Shown here piece after piece: positions 52,163 through 61,339 of a stretch of DNA of 64,000 nucleotides. Origin of the DNA: Bacteroidaceae bacterium (lineage in GTDB: Bacteria; Bacteroidota; Bacteroidia; Bacteroidales; Bacteroidaceae); assembly GCA_017442855.1 (NCBI GenBank), contig JAFSPM010000045.1, positions 124,001 through 188,000 on the forward strand, in the 5' to 3' direction. The notes below the pieces were generated by a model, which saw only the letters and a program-made list of their open reading frames with translations, did no database searches and was not told the DNA's origin. Both the position numbers and the translations under genes were made by a program. The stretch's first letter is position 1. Each line of letters begins with the position of its first letter.

Positions 52163-53593
52163 TCATTTTTCAATTTTATTCATCCAGTTTCCCCAACGCA
52201 ATCGGCAGAGGAAGATAACGCCACGGAAGCAGAGTTCTGCACACATGGCAATCCAAACACCTTGCAAGCCTAAGGTGATAGCAAGGACTGCTGATAATGG
52301 GATACGTACTGCCCACATGCTGAGTAGGTTCATGCCACTTGGTATCAGGGTATCGGAAGCTCCCACAAATACACCGTAACATACGATGGAAGCTGCAAAC
52401 ATGGGCTCTGCAAAGGCTTCTATACGGAGAATTGTCGTACCAAGTTGACGAACCTCTTCCACAGGTGTCATGATGCTGAGGAACATAGGCGCTCCAATGT
52501 ACATCACAATACCCATGATGGCCATTACCACCATACCCAATGCCACCGTCATATAGGCAAACTTCTTCGACAATAATTTACGTCCTGCTCCTACGCTTTG
52601 TCCTACCAAGGTGGTGGCGGCATCTGAAATACCATACCCTGGCATGTAGCACAGACTTTCAATGACAATGCCAAACGAATGGGCTGCAATGGCAATGGTG
52701 CCTATAGGAGCAACAATGACAGTAGTGGCAATATATGCACTGCTCATCAGGAATCGCTGTACGCTCATCGGCCCTCCTATGTAAATGGCTTTCCTTATGT
52801 AATTCCATGAAGGCTTAAAAGACCCCTTGTCTATTGTAAGTCTCAAATCCCTTGATTTGAAGCAAAGGAAATACATCAGCAAGGCTGCTGCAACCACCTC
52901 GGCACACACTGTACCAATAGCGGCACCAATCACTGACAAACCAGCCCCAGGGATGAACCATTCTATTCCTCCATACTCTACTGTTCGTGAAGGGAATATG
53001 AGGAAAAAGTTGAATATCACATCAAGGGTCATCATAAGAACATTCATGGCACTTGGTATTACCATATTGCCACTGCTTCGTAACATGCCTGAGCCCAACA
53101 TGCTTGTTTGGAAAACAGGAATGCCCAATGAAAAGATAGCAAAATAGATGGATGCTGTGGCATTGATATCGTCGTTGCCACCCAACCAGATGGGTAACCA
53201 CGGACTAATGATGATGCCTATCAGTCCCATCACACATCCGAAACCGATAACTGCCGCCAAAGCTTGACGTAACACCGACCGCGCTTCCTTGTCATCGTTA
53301 GCCCCCAATCGGTGAGCTACCTGCACATAATAACCAGCAGCAGCACATGAGCACAGACTACCCATTAACCAAGTAGTGGATTCTACCAGTCCGATGGAAG
53401 CAGAAGCGTTGGCACCCTGACTACCCACCATGGAGGCATCGATATACTGCATCATGGTAGTGGTTACTTGTGCTAAAATGGCAGGGGTAGAGAGCTGCAA
53501 CACCAGTCGGAGCTGTTGTGCAGTAGTCATTGGTCTGCCCTGTCGGATTAGCAGCAACAAATCGTCTTTTGTTTCTCTTATCTTAGCTGCCAT
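52163..53593 (-). CDS. MATE-family efflux transporter
   Basis: Starting at ATG 53593 (MAAKIRETKDDLLLLIRQGR) gives 476 residues; an upstream TTG start would add three codons. About 12 membrane helices are visible, with MATE motifs such as LRLVLQLSTPAILAQ, YIDASMVGSQGANASASIGL and GISDAATTLVGQSVGAG. It is a sodium- or proton-coupled multidrug exporter of the inner membrane. The -7 box TACTTTTG (complement of 53600-53607) ends only a few bases before the ATG, suggesting a leaderless or very short leader transcript. Confidence 0.92.
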   Translation of the reverse strand: MAAKIRETKDDLLLLIRQGRPMTTAQQLRLVLQLSTPAILAQVTTTMMQYIDASMVGSQGANASASIGLVESTTWLMGSLCSCAAAGYYVQVAHRLGANDDKEARSVLRQALAAVIGFGCVMGLIGIIISPWLPIWLGGNDDINATASIYFAIFSLGIPVFQTSMLGSGMLRSSGNMVIPSAMNVLMMTLDVIFNFFLIFPSRTVEYGGIEWFIPGAGLSVIGAAIGTVCAEVVAAALLMYFLCFKSRDLRLTIDKGSFKPSWNYIRKAIYIGGPMSVQRFLMSSAYIATTVIVAPIGTIAIAAHSFGIVIESLCYMPGYGISDAATTLVGQSVGAGRKLLSKKFAYMTVALGMVVMAIMGIVMYIGAPMFLSIMTPVEEVRQLGTTILRIEAFAEPMFAASIVCYGVFVGASDTLIPSGMNLLSMWAVRIPLSAVLAITLGLQGVWIAMCAELCFRGVIFLCRLRWGNWMNKIEK

Positions 53594-53666
53594 GTTTGGC
53601 AAAAGTACTGAATAATTCGTTTTGTTATAGTTATACGGCTCGTCATGACGAAAAACAAGGGTGTAA

Positions 53667-53680
53667 AGGCGAATTCGCCT
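53667..53680. repeat. Perfect 14-bp palindrome at the methyltransferase stop
   Basis: AGGCGAATTCGCCT overlaps the stop codon of the TrmH-family gene. Another palindrome, CGTCATGACG, lies at 53641-53650. Neither has a loop or T run, so they look like protein-binding sites or chance rather than a terminator. Confidence 0.4.
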
Positions 53681-54470
53681 AATGTTGTCTTTGTCTTACA
53701 GCTTCAAAAAGTAGTATGGCAGCACTGACGCTCACATTGAGCGAGTCTAACTGTCCCAGCATAGGGATACGGATGTGAGCATCGGCCGCTTGTCGCCAAC
53801 AGTCAGTCAGCCCAGTGGACTCAGTGCCCATGATGATGGCCGTTCCACAGGTCATATCGGTATCATAATACAAGCGGGAATCTTGCAGCTGAGCAGTCAG
53901 TATTTTGATATTGTTCTTCTTTAAAAAACTAATGCAATCGTCTGAAGAACAGGCTATACAAGGTACACTGAATACAGCACCTATAGAGCTTCGTATCAGA
54001 TTGGGATTATAGAGGTCAGTCAGTGGGTCGCACACGATGACAGCATCGGCACCAGCGGCATCGGCACTACGTAAGATAGCCCCTAAGTTGCCAGGTTTCT
54101 CAACACTCTCCAGTACCATCAACAAGGGATTGGGCTTCAGCTGCAAGTCTTTCAGCTGGAGTTGTCGCGATTGCACGATGGCTATCACTCCTTCGGTGCT
54201 GCCCCTATAGGCCATCTTTTCATACACCTCAGGCGATACTTCATAGGTTGTTATGGAGGCAGAAAGCTGCAACAGGGTAGTAGCTGTTGTCAACTCGGGA
54301 CAGAAATAGATGCTGTTGACCTTGTAGTCGGCATCCAGACAATGCTGCAATTCCCTGATGCCTTCGACCACGAAGACACCTTGTTTGCGACGCTCAGCCG
54401 ACTTCTGCTGGAGTGCCACCACCTGTTTTACTTTTGCGTTTTGCAAACTTACTATCTTGTTTTCCGCCAT
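53679..54470 (-). CDS. TrmH/SpoU-family RNA 2'-O-methyltransferase
   Basis: This 263-residue protein has an N-terminal RNA-binding L30e-like domain (KQGVFVVEGIRELQHCL) and a SPOUT domain with the three family motifs: EKPGNLGAILRSADAAGADAV, IIMGTESTGLTD and IRIPMLGQLDSLNVSVSAAIL. It methylates ribose in rRNA or tRNA. The target cannot be fixed by eye. It is divergent from the S9 peptidase gene, sharing a 67-bp promoter region. Confidence 0.92.
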   Translation of the reverse strand: MAENKIVSLQNAKVKQVVALQQKSAERRKQGVFVVEGIRELQHCLDADYKVNSIYFCPELTTATTLLQLSASITTYEVSPEVYEKMAYRGSTEGVIAIVQSRQLQLKDLQLKPNPLLMVLESVEKPGNLGAILRSADAAGADAVIVCDPLTDLYNPNLIRSSIGAVFSVPCIACSSDDCISFLKKNNIKILTAQLQDSRLYYDTDMTCGTAIIMGTESTGLTDCWRQAADAHIRIPMLGQLDSLNVSVSAAILLFEAVRQRQH

Positions 54471-54486
54471 ATTTTTGATTTTGTTG

Positions 54487-54515
54487 CAAAGATAGTGTTT
54501 TTTTTGTTACCTTTG
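54487..54515. promoter_or_regulatory. Back-to-back promoters of the methyltransferase and S9 peptidase genes
   Basis: TATCTTTG on the minus strand (complement of 54487-54494) and TACCTTTG on the plus strand (54508-54515) are only 13 bp apart. The two promoters overlap, and polymerases could compete. Confidence 0.6.
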
Positions 54516-54537
54516 CCGATATTTAAAACTAATTGAA

Positions 54538-57009
54538 ATGATGAAGAAGATTCTTTTTTTGATGACATTGACGGCTTGTGCATCATTCGTCCAAGCAGAA
54601 GACATTAAAGTGAATACATTGAAATATGCTGGTCCATACCCCATGCAACAGCCTTTTATGGTGGATGAAACGGATGTCAATGCCAAGAAATATTCAGCTG
54701 AAACACTGATAGATACCCCATTGCCACTGACCGATGTGTTTGTGTCAGAACATGCCGACATCAAAGGCAATGATGGCATCAGTCTGCCGAAGTCGGATGC
54801 AGACCATGCCCTGCATCTGATGGGTTTCACCCTGCAGAACAACCGTTATGGGAAGGCCAAGCTGACAGTTGAGGGATTAACGAAATATCATTTTTATCTG
54901 GATGGAACGAAGGTTGGTACCGATAGTCTGGTTCTGGAACCTGGCACGCATCAAGTGGTGATTAAGGCGTTGACTGCCAAAAATAATGCTGAGAAAGCAA
55001 AGATCAATCTTAGTACCAACGATACTGGTTTGCTGAAACTGACTGGTTCAAAAGCGGGCAGAAACATTCTGCTGACTGATATACTGCATGGGAAGCGATT
55101 CAGTGGTATTTCGCTCTCAGTTGACGGGAAGTATCTGATTACTAATTATAGCGACACGAAACCAGGTGGGAAGTCCGACTATTCTGCTGCTATCACCGAA
55201 CTGGCTACGGGCAGAGTGGTGGCACAAGGTTCTGAAAACTGGCAGTGGATGCCCAAATCAGTGAAATATTATTATTTCAGAGAACGGCTGCACGGAAGGG
55301 AACTGGTGGTGGTTGATCCGCAGACAGGTGCGGAGGAGGTGTTGGCCGATCAGTTGCCCGATGGACGTGCCATCATGGCTCCATCAGAGGATTATCTGTT
55401 GTATATGATGCGTCAGGAAGGCCCTAAAGAACGCAAGGATGTGTTTGAGGTGCTGGAGCCGGACGATAGACAACCAGGGTGGAGAGACAGAACCTATCTG
55501 GCTAAATATGATTTGAAGACTCATGTGTTGCAGCAGCTTACATATGGCTATAGAAATATGTATCTGAACGATATCTCACAAGACGGCAAGTATATATTGT
55601 TCAGTGTGAGTACCAACCGACTGACAGAACGACCTACCAGTCTGCAGACTGTTTATCGCATGGATGTCAATACATTGGAAGCAGAAAAGTTGGTGGATGG
55701 AGACGGCTTCTTGGCTGGGGCTACCTTCTCTCCTGATGCCAAGCAGGTGTTGTTCCAAGGATCACCAGAGGCTTTCGACGGTGTGGGGAAGAACGTGAAA
55801 GCCGACCAGGTGCCCAGCATGTATGACTATCAGTTGTATGTGATGGATATAAAGAATAAAGAGTTGAAGCCGCTCACGAAGTATTTCAATCCGAATGTAA
55901 CGGATATGGAGTGGAGCACTGCCGATGGAAATATCTACTTCATGGCGGAAAACAAAGACAGTGTGTGTCTGTATCGCATGGAGCCAGCCTCTTGGGAGAT
56001 ACATCAGATGAGGGTGCCTGAGGAGTTGGTGAAGAGTTTCTCGTTGGCCAATAAGGCAACGACTATGGTGTATTGCGGACAGGGAACCAAGAATTCCGAC
56101 CGTATCTATTCCGTTGACCTGAAGAACAACAGTCATAAGTTGGTAGAAGACCTGAGTCATGAACTGTTGGATGGGATCAAGCTGGGCGACTGCAAAAGCT
56201 GGAACTTTATCAATAGTAGGGGTGATACTATTTTTGGCCGTTATTATCTGCCTGCAGATTTCGACCCCAACAAGCAATATCCGATGGTGGTGGACTACTA
56301 TGGTGGATGCAGTCCGACCAGTCGTACATTTGAGAGTCGTTATCCCCAGCATGTATATGCCTCAATGGGCTATGTAGTATATGTGGTGAATCCCAGTGGC
56401 GCTACAGGCTTCGGACAGGAGTTTGCTGCCCGTCATGTCAACACTGCCGGCAAGGGGGTAGCTGAAGATATTATAGAAGGTGTGAAGCAGTTTACGGCAG
56501 AGCATTCATTCATCAATCCCAAGAAGATAGGCTGCATAGGTGCTTCCTATGGTGGTTTCATGACGCAGTACTTGCAGACGCAGACCGATATCTTTGCAGC
56601 GGCTATTTCTCATGCGGGTATCAGTGACCACACCAGTTATTGGGGTGAAGGCTATTGGGGCTATAACTATAGTGAGGTAAGTATGGCCAACAGCTATCCG
56701 TGGACACGCAAAGACCTGTATGTGGATCAGAGTCCGCTGTTCAATGCCGATAAGATCCATACTCCGTTGTTGTTCCTGCATGGCAATGCCGACACCAATG
56801 TTCCTATGGGTGAGAGCATCCAGATGTTCACGGCTTTGAAGTTGCTGGGCAGACCAACGGCTTTTGTGGTGGTGGATGGACAGAATCATCATATCCTTGA
56901 CTACGAGAAACGCATTCGTTGGCAAAACACCATCTTTGCCTGGTTCCAGAAATGGTTGCAAGATGATGATAGTTGGTGGGAAGCAATGTATCCCACCAAG
57001 AAGTTATGA
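54538..57009 (+). CDS. S9-family (DPP4/prolyl oligopeptidase-type) serine peptidase
   Basis: This 823-residue exported protein has a signal peptide (ILFLMTLTACASFVQA). An N-terminal segment and a beta-propeller domain follow (about 170-560, with blades such as SQDGKYILFSVSTN and SPDAKQVLFQGSP). The C-terminal alpha/beta-hydrolase has nucleophile Ser670 in GASYGG, Asp752 in HGNADTNVP and His784 in QNHHI. Propeller-gated peptidases of this family release di- or tripeptides after Pro/Ala in the periplasm, as in Porphyromonas. The exact specificity is unknown. It stands alone with its own promoter. Confidence 0.93.
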   Translation: MMKKILFLMTLTACASFVQAEDIKVNTLKYAGPYPMQQPFMVDETDVNAKKYSAETLIDTPLPLTDVFVSEHADIKGNDGISLPKSDADHALHLMGFTLQNNRYGKAKLTVEGLTKYHFYLDGTKVGTDSLVLEPGTHQVVIKALTAKNNAEKAKINLSTNDTGLLKLTGSKAGRNILLTDILHGKRFSGISLSVDGKYLITNYSDTKPGGKSDYSAAITELATGRVVAQGSENWQWMPKSVKYYYFRERLHGRELVVVDPQTGAEEVLADQLPDGRAIMAPSEDYLLYMMRQEGPKERKDVFEVLEPDDRQPGWRDRTYLAKYDLKTHVLQQLTYGYRNMYLNDISQDGKYILFSVSTNRLTERPTSLQTVYRMDVNTLEAEKLVDGDGFLAGATFSPDAKQVLFQGSPEAFDGVGKNVKADQVPSMYDYQLYVMDIKNKELKPLTKYFNPNVTDMEWSTADGNIYFMAENKDSVCLYRMEPASWEIHQMRVPEELVKSFSLANKATTMVYCGQGTKNSDRIYSVDLKNNSHKLVEDLSHELLDGIKLGDCKSWNFINSRGDTIFGRYYLPADFDPNKQYPMVVDYYGGCSPTSRTFESRYPQHVYASMGYVVYVVNPSGATGFGQEFAARHVNTAGKGVAEDIIEGVKQFTAEHSFINPKKIGCIGASYGGFMTQYLQTQTDIFAAAISHAGISDHTSYWGEGYWGYNYSEVSMANSYPWTRKDLYVDQSPLFNADKIHTPLLFLHGNADTNVPMGESIQMFTALKLLGRPTAFVVVDGQNHHILDYEKRIRWQNTIFAWFQKWLQDDDSWWEAMYPTKKL

Positions 57010-57028
57010 ACAAATAACGTTAAATGCT

Positions 57029-57619
57029 TTATTTGTCAAAAAGGCCATCACGTCTCAGTTCTGCAAGTGCTCTGGATAGAGAAGGACGAGTAACGCCTAA
57101 TCGTTTGGCAAGCTCGGCTTGGTTGGTGATTTCTGGATTCTTTTCAAGATATTTCAATAAACGCTGTTTTAAGCTGTGTAAGTTGAGTTCATAAAGACGC
57201 TTGAAAACGAACAAACCTCTATCAGCCATACTCTTTATATATGATTGCATGAAAGCAGGACGTTCGTGCATTAAAGCTACTATACGCTCTTTTTCAATAA
57301 AATACATTTCACAGGAAGTTTTGGCTATAAGATTCACATTGAATTTGTTTTCTGTAGCGAAAAGATAGGTGTAACCCAAGACGTCAGGACTTTCGATATT
57401 GCTCAGGATTAGTTCTTTGCCATACTCGTTAATCATGATGGAACAAACTGATCCTTTCGTCATAATGGCAATCTTATCGCATACCTCACCTTGGTGTGCA
57501 ACAAAGTCTCCTTCCTTGTACTTTCTCTTGGCACCAGGAACAGCAAAGAGAAGATTGGCCATATCGTCCTCGGTTAATCCTTTAAAGAAATCGATGTTTA
57601 AAAGGTCGCTTAAGTCCAT
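57029..57619 (-). CDS. Crp/Fnr-family transcriptional regulator
   Basis: This 196-residue protein has a cyclic-nucleotide-binding-type beta-roll (about 10-115: RKYKEGDFVAHQGEVCDKIAIMTKG) and a C-terminal winged HTH (about 135-196: ITNQAELAKRLGVTRPSLSRAL). No Cys cluster for an iron-sulfur centre is present, so it is not an O2-sensing FNR proper. The effector is unknown. It lies between the S9 gene and a candidate small RNA, upstream of a TonB receptor that it may control. Confidence 0.92.
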   Translation of the reverse strand: MDLSDLLNIDFFKGLTEDDMANLLFAVPGAKRKYKEGDFVAHQGEVCDKIAIMTKGSVCSIMINEYGKELILSNIESPDVLGYTYLFATENKFNVNLIAKTSCEMYFIEKERIVALMHERPAFMQSYIKSMADRGLFVFKRLYELNLHSLKQRLLKYLEKNPEITNQAELAKRLGVTRPSLSRALAELRRDGLFDK

Positions 57620-57679
57620 AATTAATTTTTATTAACAGGCTTCGTAACAAATGGTACATTTATTAAATAAACTATGCTG

Positions 57680-57873
57680 TATCTTTGCATCTGTTCAAAG
57701 GACAAAGAAAATATTTATTTTTTTAAAAACGAAATTTTAGACTAGAAATATAAGAAATAAACCAAAAACCAGACTAAACCTAATCAACTATGATTTATTT
57801 TCTAATTTTGACTTCGTGAATGGTTGATTGGCACGGGATTGTGGAAGCGTCCATTTATCCCGTGCCGCTTTTT
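57680..57873 (+). ncRNA. Candidate small RNA (promoter to terminator, no good ORF)
   Basis: A -7 box TATCTTTG at 57680-57687 is followed about 140 bases later by a strong intrinsic terminator: GGCACGGGAT (57830-57839) pairs with ATCCCGTGCC (57857-57866), with an inner TGGA/TCCA helix, then a T run at 57868-57873. Between them is A/T-rich sequence with only a nine-codon frame. The region lies between the Crp-like gene and the TonB receptor. A transcript of about 180 nt is predicted; it is not similar to an RNA family that I recognise. The -33 element is weak. Confidence 0.45.
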
Positions 57874-57894
57874 AATACTTTCTATCAGAAAAAT

Positions 57895-57926
57895 AAAACA
57901 TCGCCTGCATCACGCAGACGATGTTT
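57895..57926 (-). terminator. Terminator of the TonB receptor gene
   Basis: AAACATCG and CTGC pair with GCAG and CGATGTTT around a short loop, and a T-rich stretch follows on the minus strand, about 35 bp after the stop. Confidence 0.85.
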
Positions 57927-57958
57927 CCAAATCACAATAAAACTATCGTACGTATAAA

Positions 57959-59839
57959 TTAGAATGTTAAATGAATACCTCCCATAAAGGTGGCTTTTGG
58001 CATTGGAAACCCTGCATTGATTTCATACTTCTGTGCCAGCAGGTTCTCACCCTTGACGAACAAAGTGGCGAAATCAGCCAACTTATAGTTGACATCAGCA
58101 TTCCAGATGATAAAGTTCTCTTTCTGTGGATTATCGCCCACAGCTGTATAGAGACCATTGATATATTGTATGCCCATATTGAAGCTCCAACGGTCGTGGT
58201 TATAGTTCACTCCAGTAAATAATTTGTTCTCAGGAGCCGCCAAAACAGGATTCTTCATGTGCAGGAAGCTATAGTTGGCATTCACGCTCCAAGCCTGATT
58301 GATACGATAGGCGATGTTTCCTTCTATACCCCAATTTTCAATTTCTCCTGTATTTAAGTTACGAGGTTTGCCATCCACACGCACAGTCTGAATCATGTTG
58401 TCACCTTTTAAGTAAAAGAGGTTAATGCCATAGTTCAAAGCACCATCCAGTACGCGTTGGGTAAACGATAATTCATAGTTCATCAGTCTTTCAGGCTTCA
58501 GCTCGTCATTCTGAGGAGGAAACATATACATTTCGCGGATGCTTGGATTGCGGAATCCTTTGCTTATCATTGCCTTGATTTGGGTATCCTGCGGCAGACG
58601 GAAAGACAAACCACCTTGTGGAATCAGTTCGGTGCCTGCTTGTGAGTGATGGTCAATACGTAAACCGACATCAAGGGTAAGCCATGAGGTGATGTCCTGA
58701 CGGAAATCTACATAACCAGCAACCTCGTTCAATGACTTGTCGGCGTATGTGTTGGTCACTTCACCAGTAGTACGTGACTCATTCCACGCATGCCCTTTGA
58801 TATGCTGAAAATCAATGCCACCAGTAAGGCGGTTACCCTCGAATAGTTGTACGCTTTGGTACCAAGAGAACCCCATCATAGAGTCGTCGGAGAGATAGAA
58901 TGCTTTCTGAGGGCCACTTTCCGGACCAGGAGTGTAACCATCGTTGATTTTATGATGTCCCCAATTGATGAAGAAACTTAAGGTACCTGATGTCTTGTCA
59001 TAATTGTTTTCTATAGTGGCAGAAACTGCTCCACGTGTAATCCATTGATCTCCTTCAAGGATGGGTGCCTGAATGGTGCCTGGGTTGGTGGCATTGAAGT
59101 GGGTGAGGTTCAAGTCGGCGTAAGCTTTCCAGTTGTCGGTAAAGTCATAGCCCACTTTGCCGTACCCTCCATACTGCTCGAACTCCATGTTCTTGCGATG
59201 GCCGTCAGTGCGATTATAAGAGAGTGACAAAACACTGTTGAACTTGCCTGCCTTCACACGATTGGTAGCCTCTGTCTGCAACGTGTTATAAGAGCCGTAG
59301 GCTACACTGACATCGGTCTTTACACCATCTTCCAACATCTTACGAGTCACAATATTGATAACGCCTCCCATGGCATTTGAACCATATAGCACAGATGCGG
59401 GACCTCGCAATATTTCCACTTTCTCTGACATCAAGCTCTGATATACATCGGCAATGGGATGTCCGAAAATGCCCATATACTGTGGATGTCCGTCAATCAG
59501 CACCATCAGCTGACCACTACCACCACTGATACCACGCAGGGAGATGCCACCAGCGGCTCCACCAGATACGCCATAACCCATAACACCACGTGAAGTGACG
59601 AAGAGGCTGGGCACTTGTTCGGTAAGGGTAGGGAGTACTGATGAGCGATGACTTTCTGTAAGCTTCAAACGGTTTACTGTGGTGATAGTCATAGGTAAAT
59701 GACGAATATCGGTGCTATTCCTTGTACCTGTAACTACTACTTCATCAGTTTCTACATCTTTAGAAATGTCGTTGTTTTGTGCATAAGCCGACAGGACCGA
59801 ACCTGTCAGTAAGGCACTCAAAAATAAAATTCTCTTCAT
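57959..59839 (-). CDS. TonB-dependent outer-membrane receptor
   Basis: This 626-residue protein has a signal peptide (ILFLSALLTGSVLSAYAQ) and a TonB-box-like stretch (DEVVVTGTRN). The plug domain spans about 45-165 (VEILRGPASVLYGSNAMGGVINIVTR), and a 22-strand-type barrel ends in FMGGIHLTF. It lacks the SusC-type N-terminal carboxypeptidase-regulatory-like extension, so it is a classical siderophore/heme/cobalamin-type receptor. The Gly-rich plug segment VSGGAAGGISLRGISGGSG is notable. The ligand is unknown. No cobalamin riboswitch was recognised upstream. A DUF1893 gene lies 74 bp upstream in the same direction. Confidence 0.93.
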   Translation of the reverse strand: MKRILFLSALLTGSVLSAYAQNNDISKDVETDEVVVTGTRNSTDIRHLPMTITTVNRLKLTESHRSSVLPTLTEQVPSLFVTSRGVMGYGVSGGAAGGISLRGISGGSGQLMVLIDGHPQYMGIFGHPIADVYQSLMSEKVEILRGPASVLYGSNAMGGVINIVTRKMLEDGVKTDVSVAYGSYNTLQTEATNRVKAGKFNSVLSLSYNRTDGHRKNMEFEQYGGYGKVGYDFTDNWKAYADLNLTHFNATNPGTIQAPILEGDQWITRGAVSATIENNYDKTSGTLSFFINWGHHKINDGYTPGPESGPQKAFYLSDDSMMGFSWYQSVQLFEGNRLTGGIDFQHIKGHAWNESRTTGEVTNTYADKSLNEVAGYVDFRQDITSWLTLDVGLRIDHHSQAGTELIPQGGLSFRLPQDTQIKAMISKGFRNPSIREMYMFPPQNDELKPERLMNYELSFTQRVLDGALNYGINLFYLKGDNMIQTVRVDGKPRNLNTGEIENWGIEGNIAYRINQAWSVNANYSFLHMKNPVLAAPENKLFTGVNYNHDRWSFNMGIQYINGLYTAVGDNPQKENFIIWNADVNYKLADFATLFVKGENLLAQKYEINAGFPMPKATFMGGIHLTF

Positions 59840-59913
59840 ATCTATATAATAAAAAATGCTTCAAAGACATAGCTCGTTGCAACCCGTTTCAAAACGGTGG
59901 TCGAGAGGGAATC

Positions 59914-60354
59914 CTATGACTTTGCTTGGAAGAACTGCTTTTTGTTCTCCACAAAACGTTGTACTACGGGCAGTATCTCATCTACCGTCTGCTCGTTGTA
60001 GCACAAGGCTTCAACCGGACACCAATCTGTCAGTTTTGTATTCTTGATGTAGGTCACCAACTGGTCGAAGTCTGTTCTTACTCCCGCATCACGTAATAGT
60101 GTCAATGCTGACAGACTGATAAGGTCGGCATAGACGTTCTTCACGCCACCCTTTACCATCATGGCTGCTGCAGCTTTTCCCACTACACGGTCGGCCACCT
60201 CGGCACCCTCCAGAAATGATGGTTCTTGCGTCAGCAATCTGTAAAGGTCATCTACACCTCGATGGGTATATGTCCTTATCTCCTTGTTGCTTACCACACA
60301 AGAACAACCTTCTTCATGGAGTTTTTCAATTAATTCGTTCATCGACTTTTCCAT
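59914..60354 (-). CDS. DUF1893 (deaminase-like fold) protein
   Basis: This 146-residue cytoplasmic protein matches DUF1893: CVVSNKEIRTYTHRGVDDLYRLL, GAEVADRVVGKAAAAMMVKGGVKNVYADLISLSAL, and TDWCPVEALC near the end. The family is related to the cytidine-deaminase-like fold, with CP-E and K-A-A-type positions; its substrate is unknown. A later in-frame ATG (60342) is also possible. It may be co-transcribed with the TonB receptor, since only a small CCGTTT/AAACGG hairpin without a T run lies between them. Confidence 0.85.
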   Translation of the reverse strand: MEKSMNELIEKLHEEGCSCVVSNKEIRTYTHRGVDDLYRLLTQEPSFLEGAEVADRVVGKAAAAMMVKGGVKNVYADLISLSALTLLRDAGVRTDFDQLVTYIKNTKLTDWCPVEALCYNEQTVDEILPVVQRFVENKKQFFQAKS

Positions 60355-60431
60355 AGATTCCCTGTCGTTTGCAAAGTTCGTTATTTATATAGATATGATA
60401 ATTATTACATTCAAACCATAGTTTGTTGATA

Positions 60432-61265
60432 TCAAACAATTCTAACCTCCTTCGGTCCTTTACCTGTTTTCCTCTTCAAAAAGGCGGTAAACGAGGCCTG
60501 TTCCTCAAACCCCAATGCGTATGCCACCTCAGCCACATTCAGTTGGGTGTCGCGCAGTAGTCGCAGGGCCTCTTTCACGATGCGACTGGCAATAATGTCG
60601 GTGGTCGTTTTACCTGTTACTTGTTTTACCACGCGGTTCAGATGGTTCACATGAATGGAAAGTCGTTGGGCATAGTCAGTAGCCGAACGCATCTCCAGCT
60701 TCTCTTGCGGATAGTTGATGGGGAATTGCCGGTCGAGCAACAACAGGAAAAGCTCCACTGTTCGTTGGGCAGCATTATGCTGTACCTTATAAGGCCTTTC
60801 TTCTTTGCCCCTCATGGCCTCATATATAATAAGGTGTAGGAGGCTATGCATAAGTTCATCCTTCATTCCGTTGTCTGTCAGGCTCACTTCTATCATTCGC
60901 TGAAAGAGATGTTGCACGGTTTGTAATGACTCTTGATTCAGGGTGATAGCCTGTTGTTGGGTAAAGTCGAGCAGGGGGGTGCTTAACAGAAAGCCCCATT
61001 CATCCTGACGGATGAACTCGTTGCTGAACATACAAGAAAACCCTTTTTCAGTTATCTCATCGTTCATAGGTTCCCATGCGGAGGGCAGGGCGGGGTTGGC
61101 AAACACTATCGTACCAGGTACTATCTCTATCCATCTGTCGGCGTATGACAGCTTGCCACGTTCAAGAAACAATGACACAATGAAATAGTCGGCATAGCTG
61201 AACACCACTTTGCTCAGCCTTTTGCGATGTTGCCACACCTTGAAATATGTCTTTACTTCTGCCAT
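60432..61265 (-). CDS. AraC-family transcriptional regulator
   Basis: This 277-residue protein has an N-terminal cupin-like domain (about 20-110, IVPGTIVFANPALPSAWEPMN) and a C-terminal AraC HTH pair (about 175-277: YAQRLSIHVNHLNRVVKQVTGK, then LNVAEVAYALGFEEQASFTAFLKRKTGKGPKEVRI). It resembles regulators that act on nearby oxidoreductase or transport genes. It is divergent from queF and lies upstream of DUF1893 in the same direction (77 bp). Its target is unknown. Confidence 0.92.
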   Translation of the reverse strand: MAEVKTYFKVWQHRKRLSKVVFSYADYFIVSLFLERGKLSYADRWIEIVPGTIVFANPALPSAWEPMNDEITEKGFSCMFSNEFIRQDEWGFLLSTPLLDFTQQQAITLNQESLQTVQHLFQRMIEVSLTDNGMKDELMHSLLHLIIYEAMRGKEERPYKVQHNAAQRTVELFLLLLDRQFPINYPQEKLEMRSATDYAQRLSIHVNHLNRVVKQVTGKTTTDIIASRIVKEALRLLRDTQLNVAEVAYALGFEEQASFTAFLKRKTGKGPKEVRIV

Positions 61266-61314
61266 GTAGCGATAAAAATATGTAAACCTGTGTGCGAAGA
61301 TAGCATAAAATCGT

Positions 61315-61322
61315 TATCTTTG
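61315..61322 (+). promoter_or_regulatory. -7 box of queF
   Basis: TATCTTTG ends 17 bp before the queF ATG. No preQ1 riboswitch is recognisable in the short leader. Confidence 0.55.
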
Positions 61323-61339
61323 CAAAAAAATAACGCAAT

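Noticed and set aside
57829-57845. Sigma-54 promoter (TTGGCACGGGATTG)
   Set aside because: The -12 GC is missing, and the TGGCACG is one arm of the intrinsic terminator hairpin.
59840-59913. Cobalamin riboswitch upstream of the TonB receptor
   Set aside because: Only 74 bp and a small CCGTTT/AAACGG hairpin are present; the conserved B12-box is not seen.
61266-61339. preQ1 riboswitch before queF
   Set aside because: The 17-bp distance from -7 box to ATG leaves no room, and no pseudoknot signature is present there.
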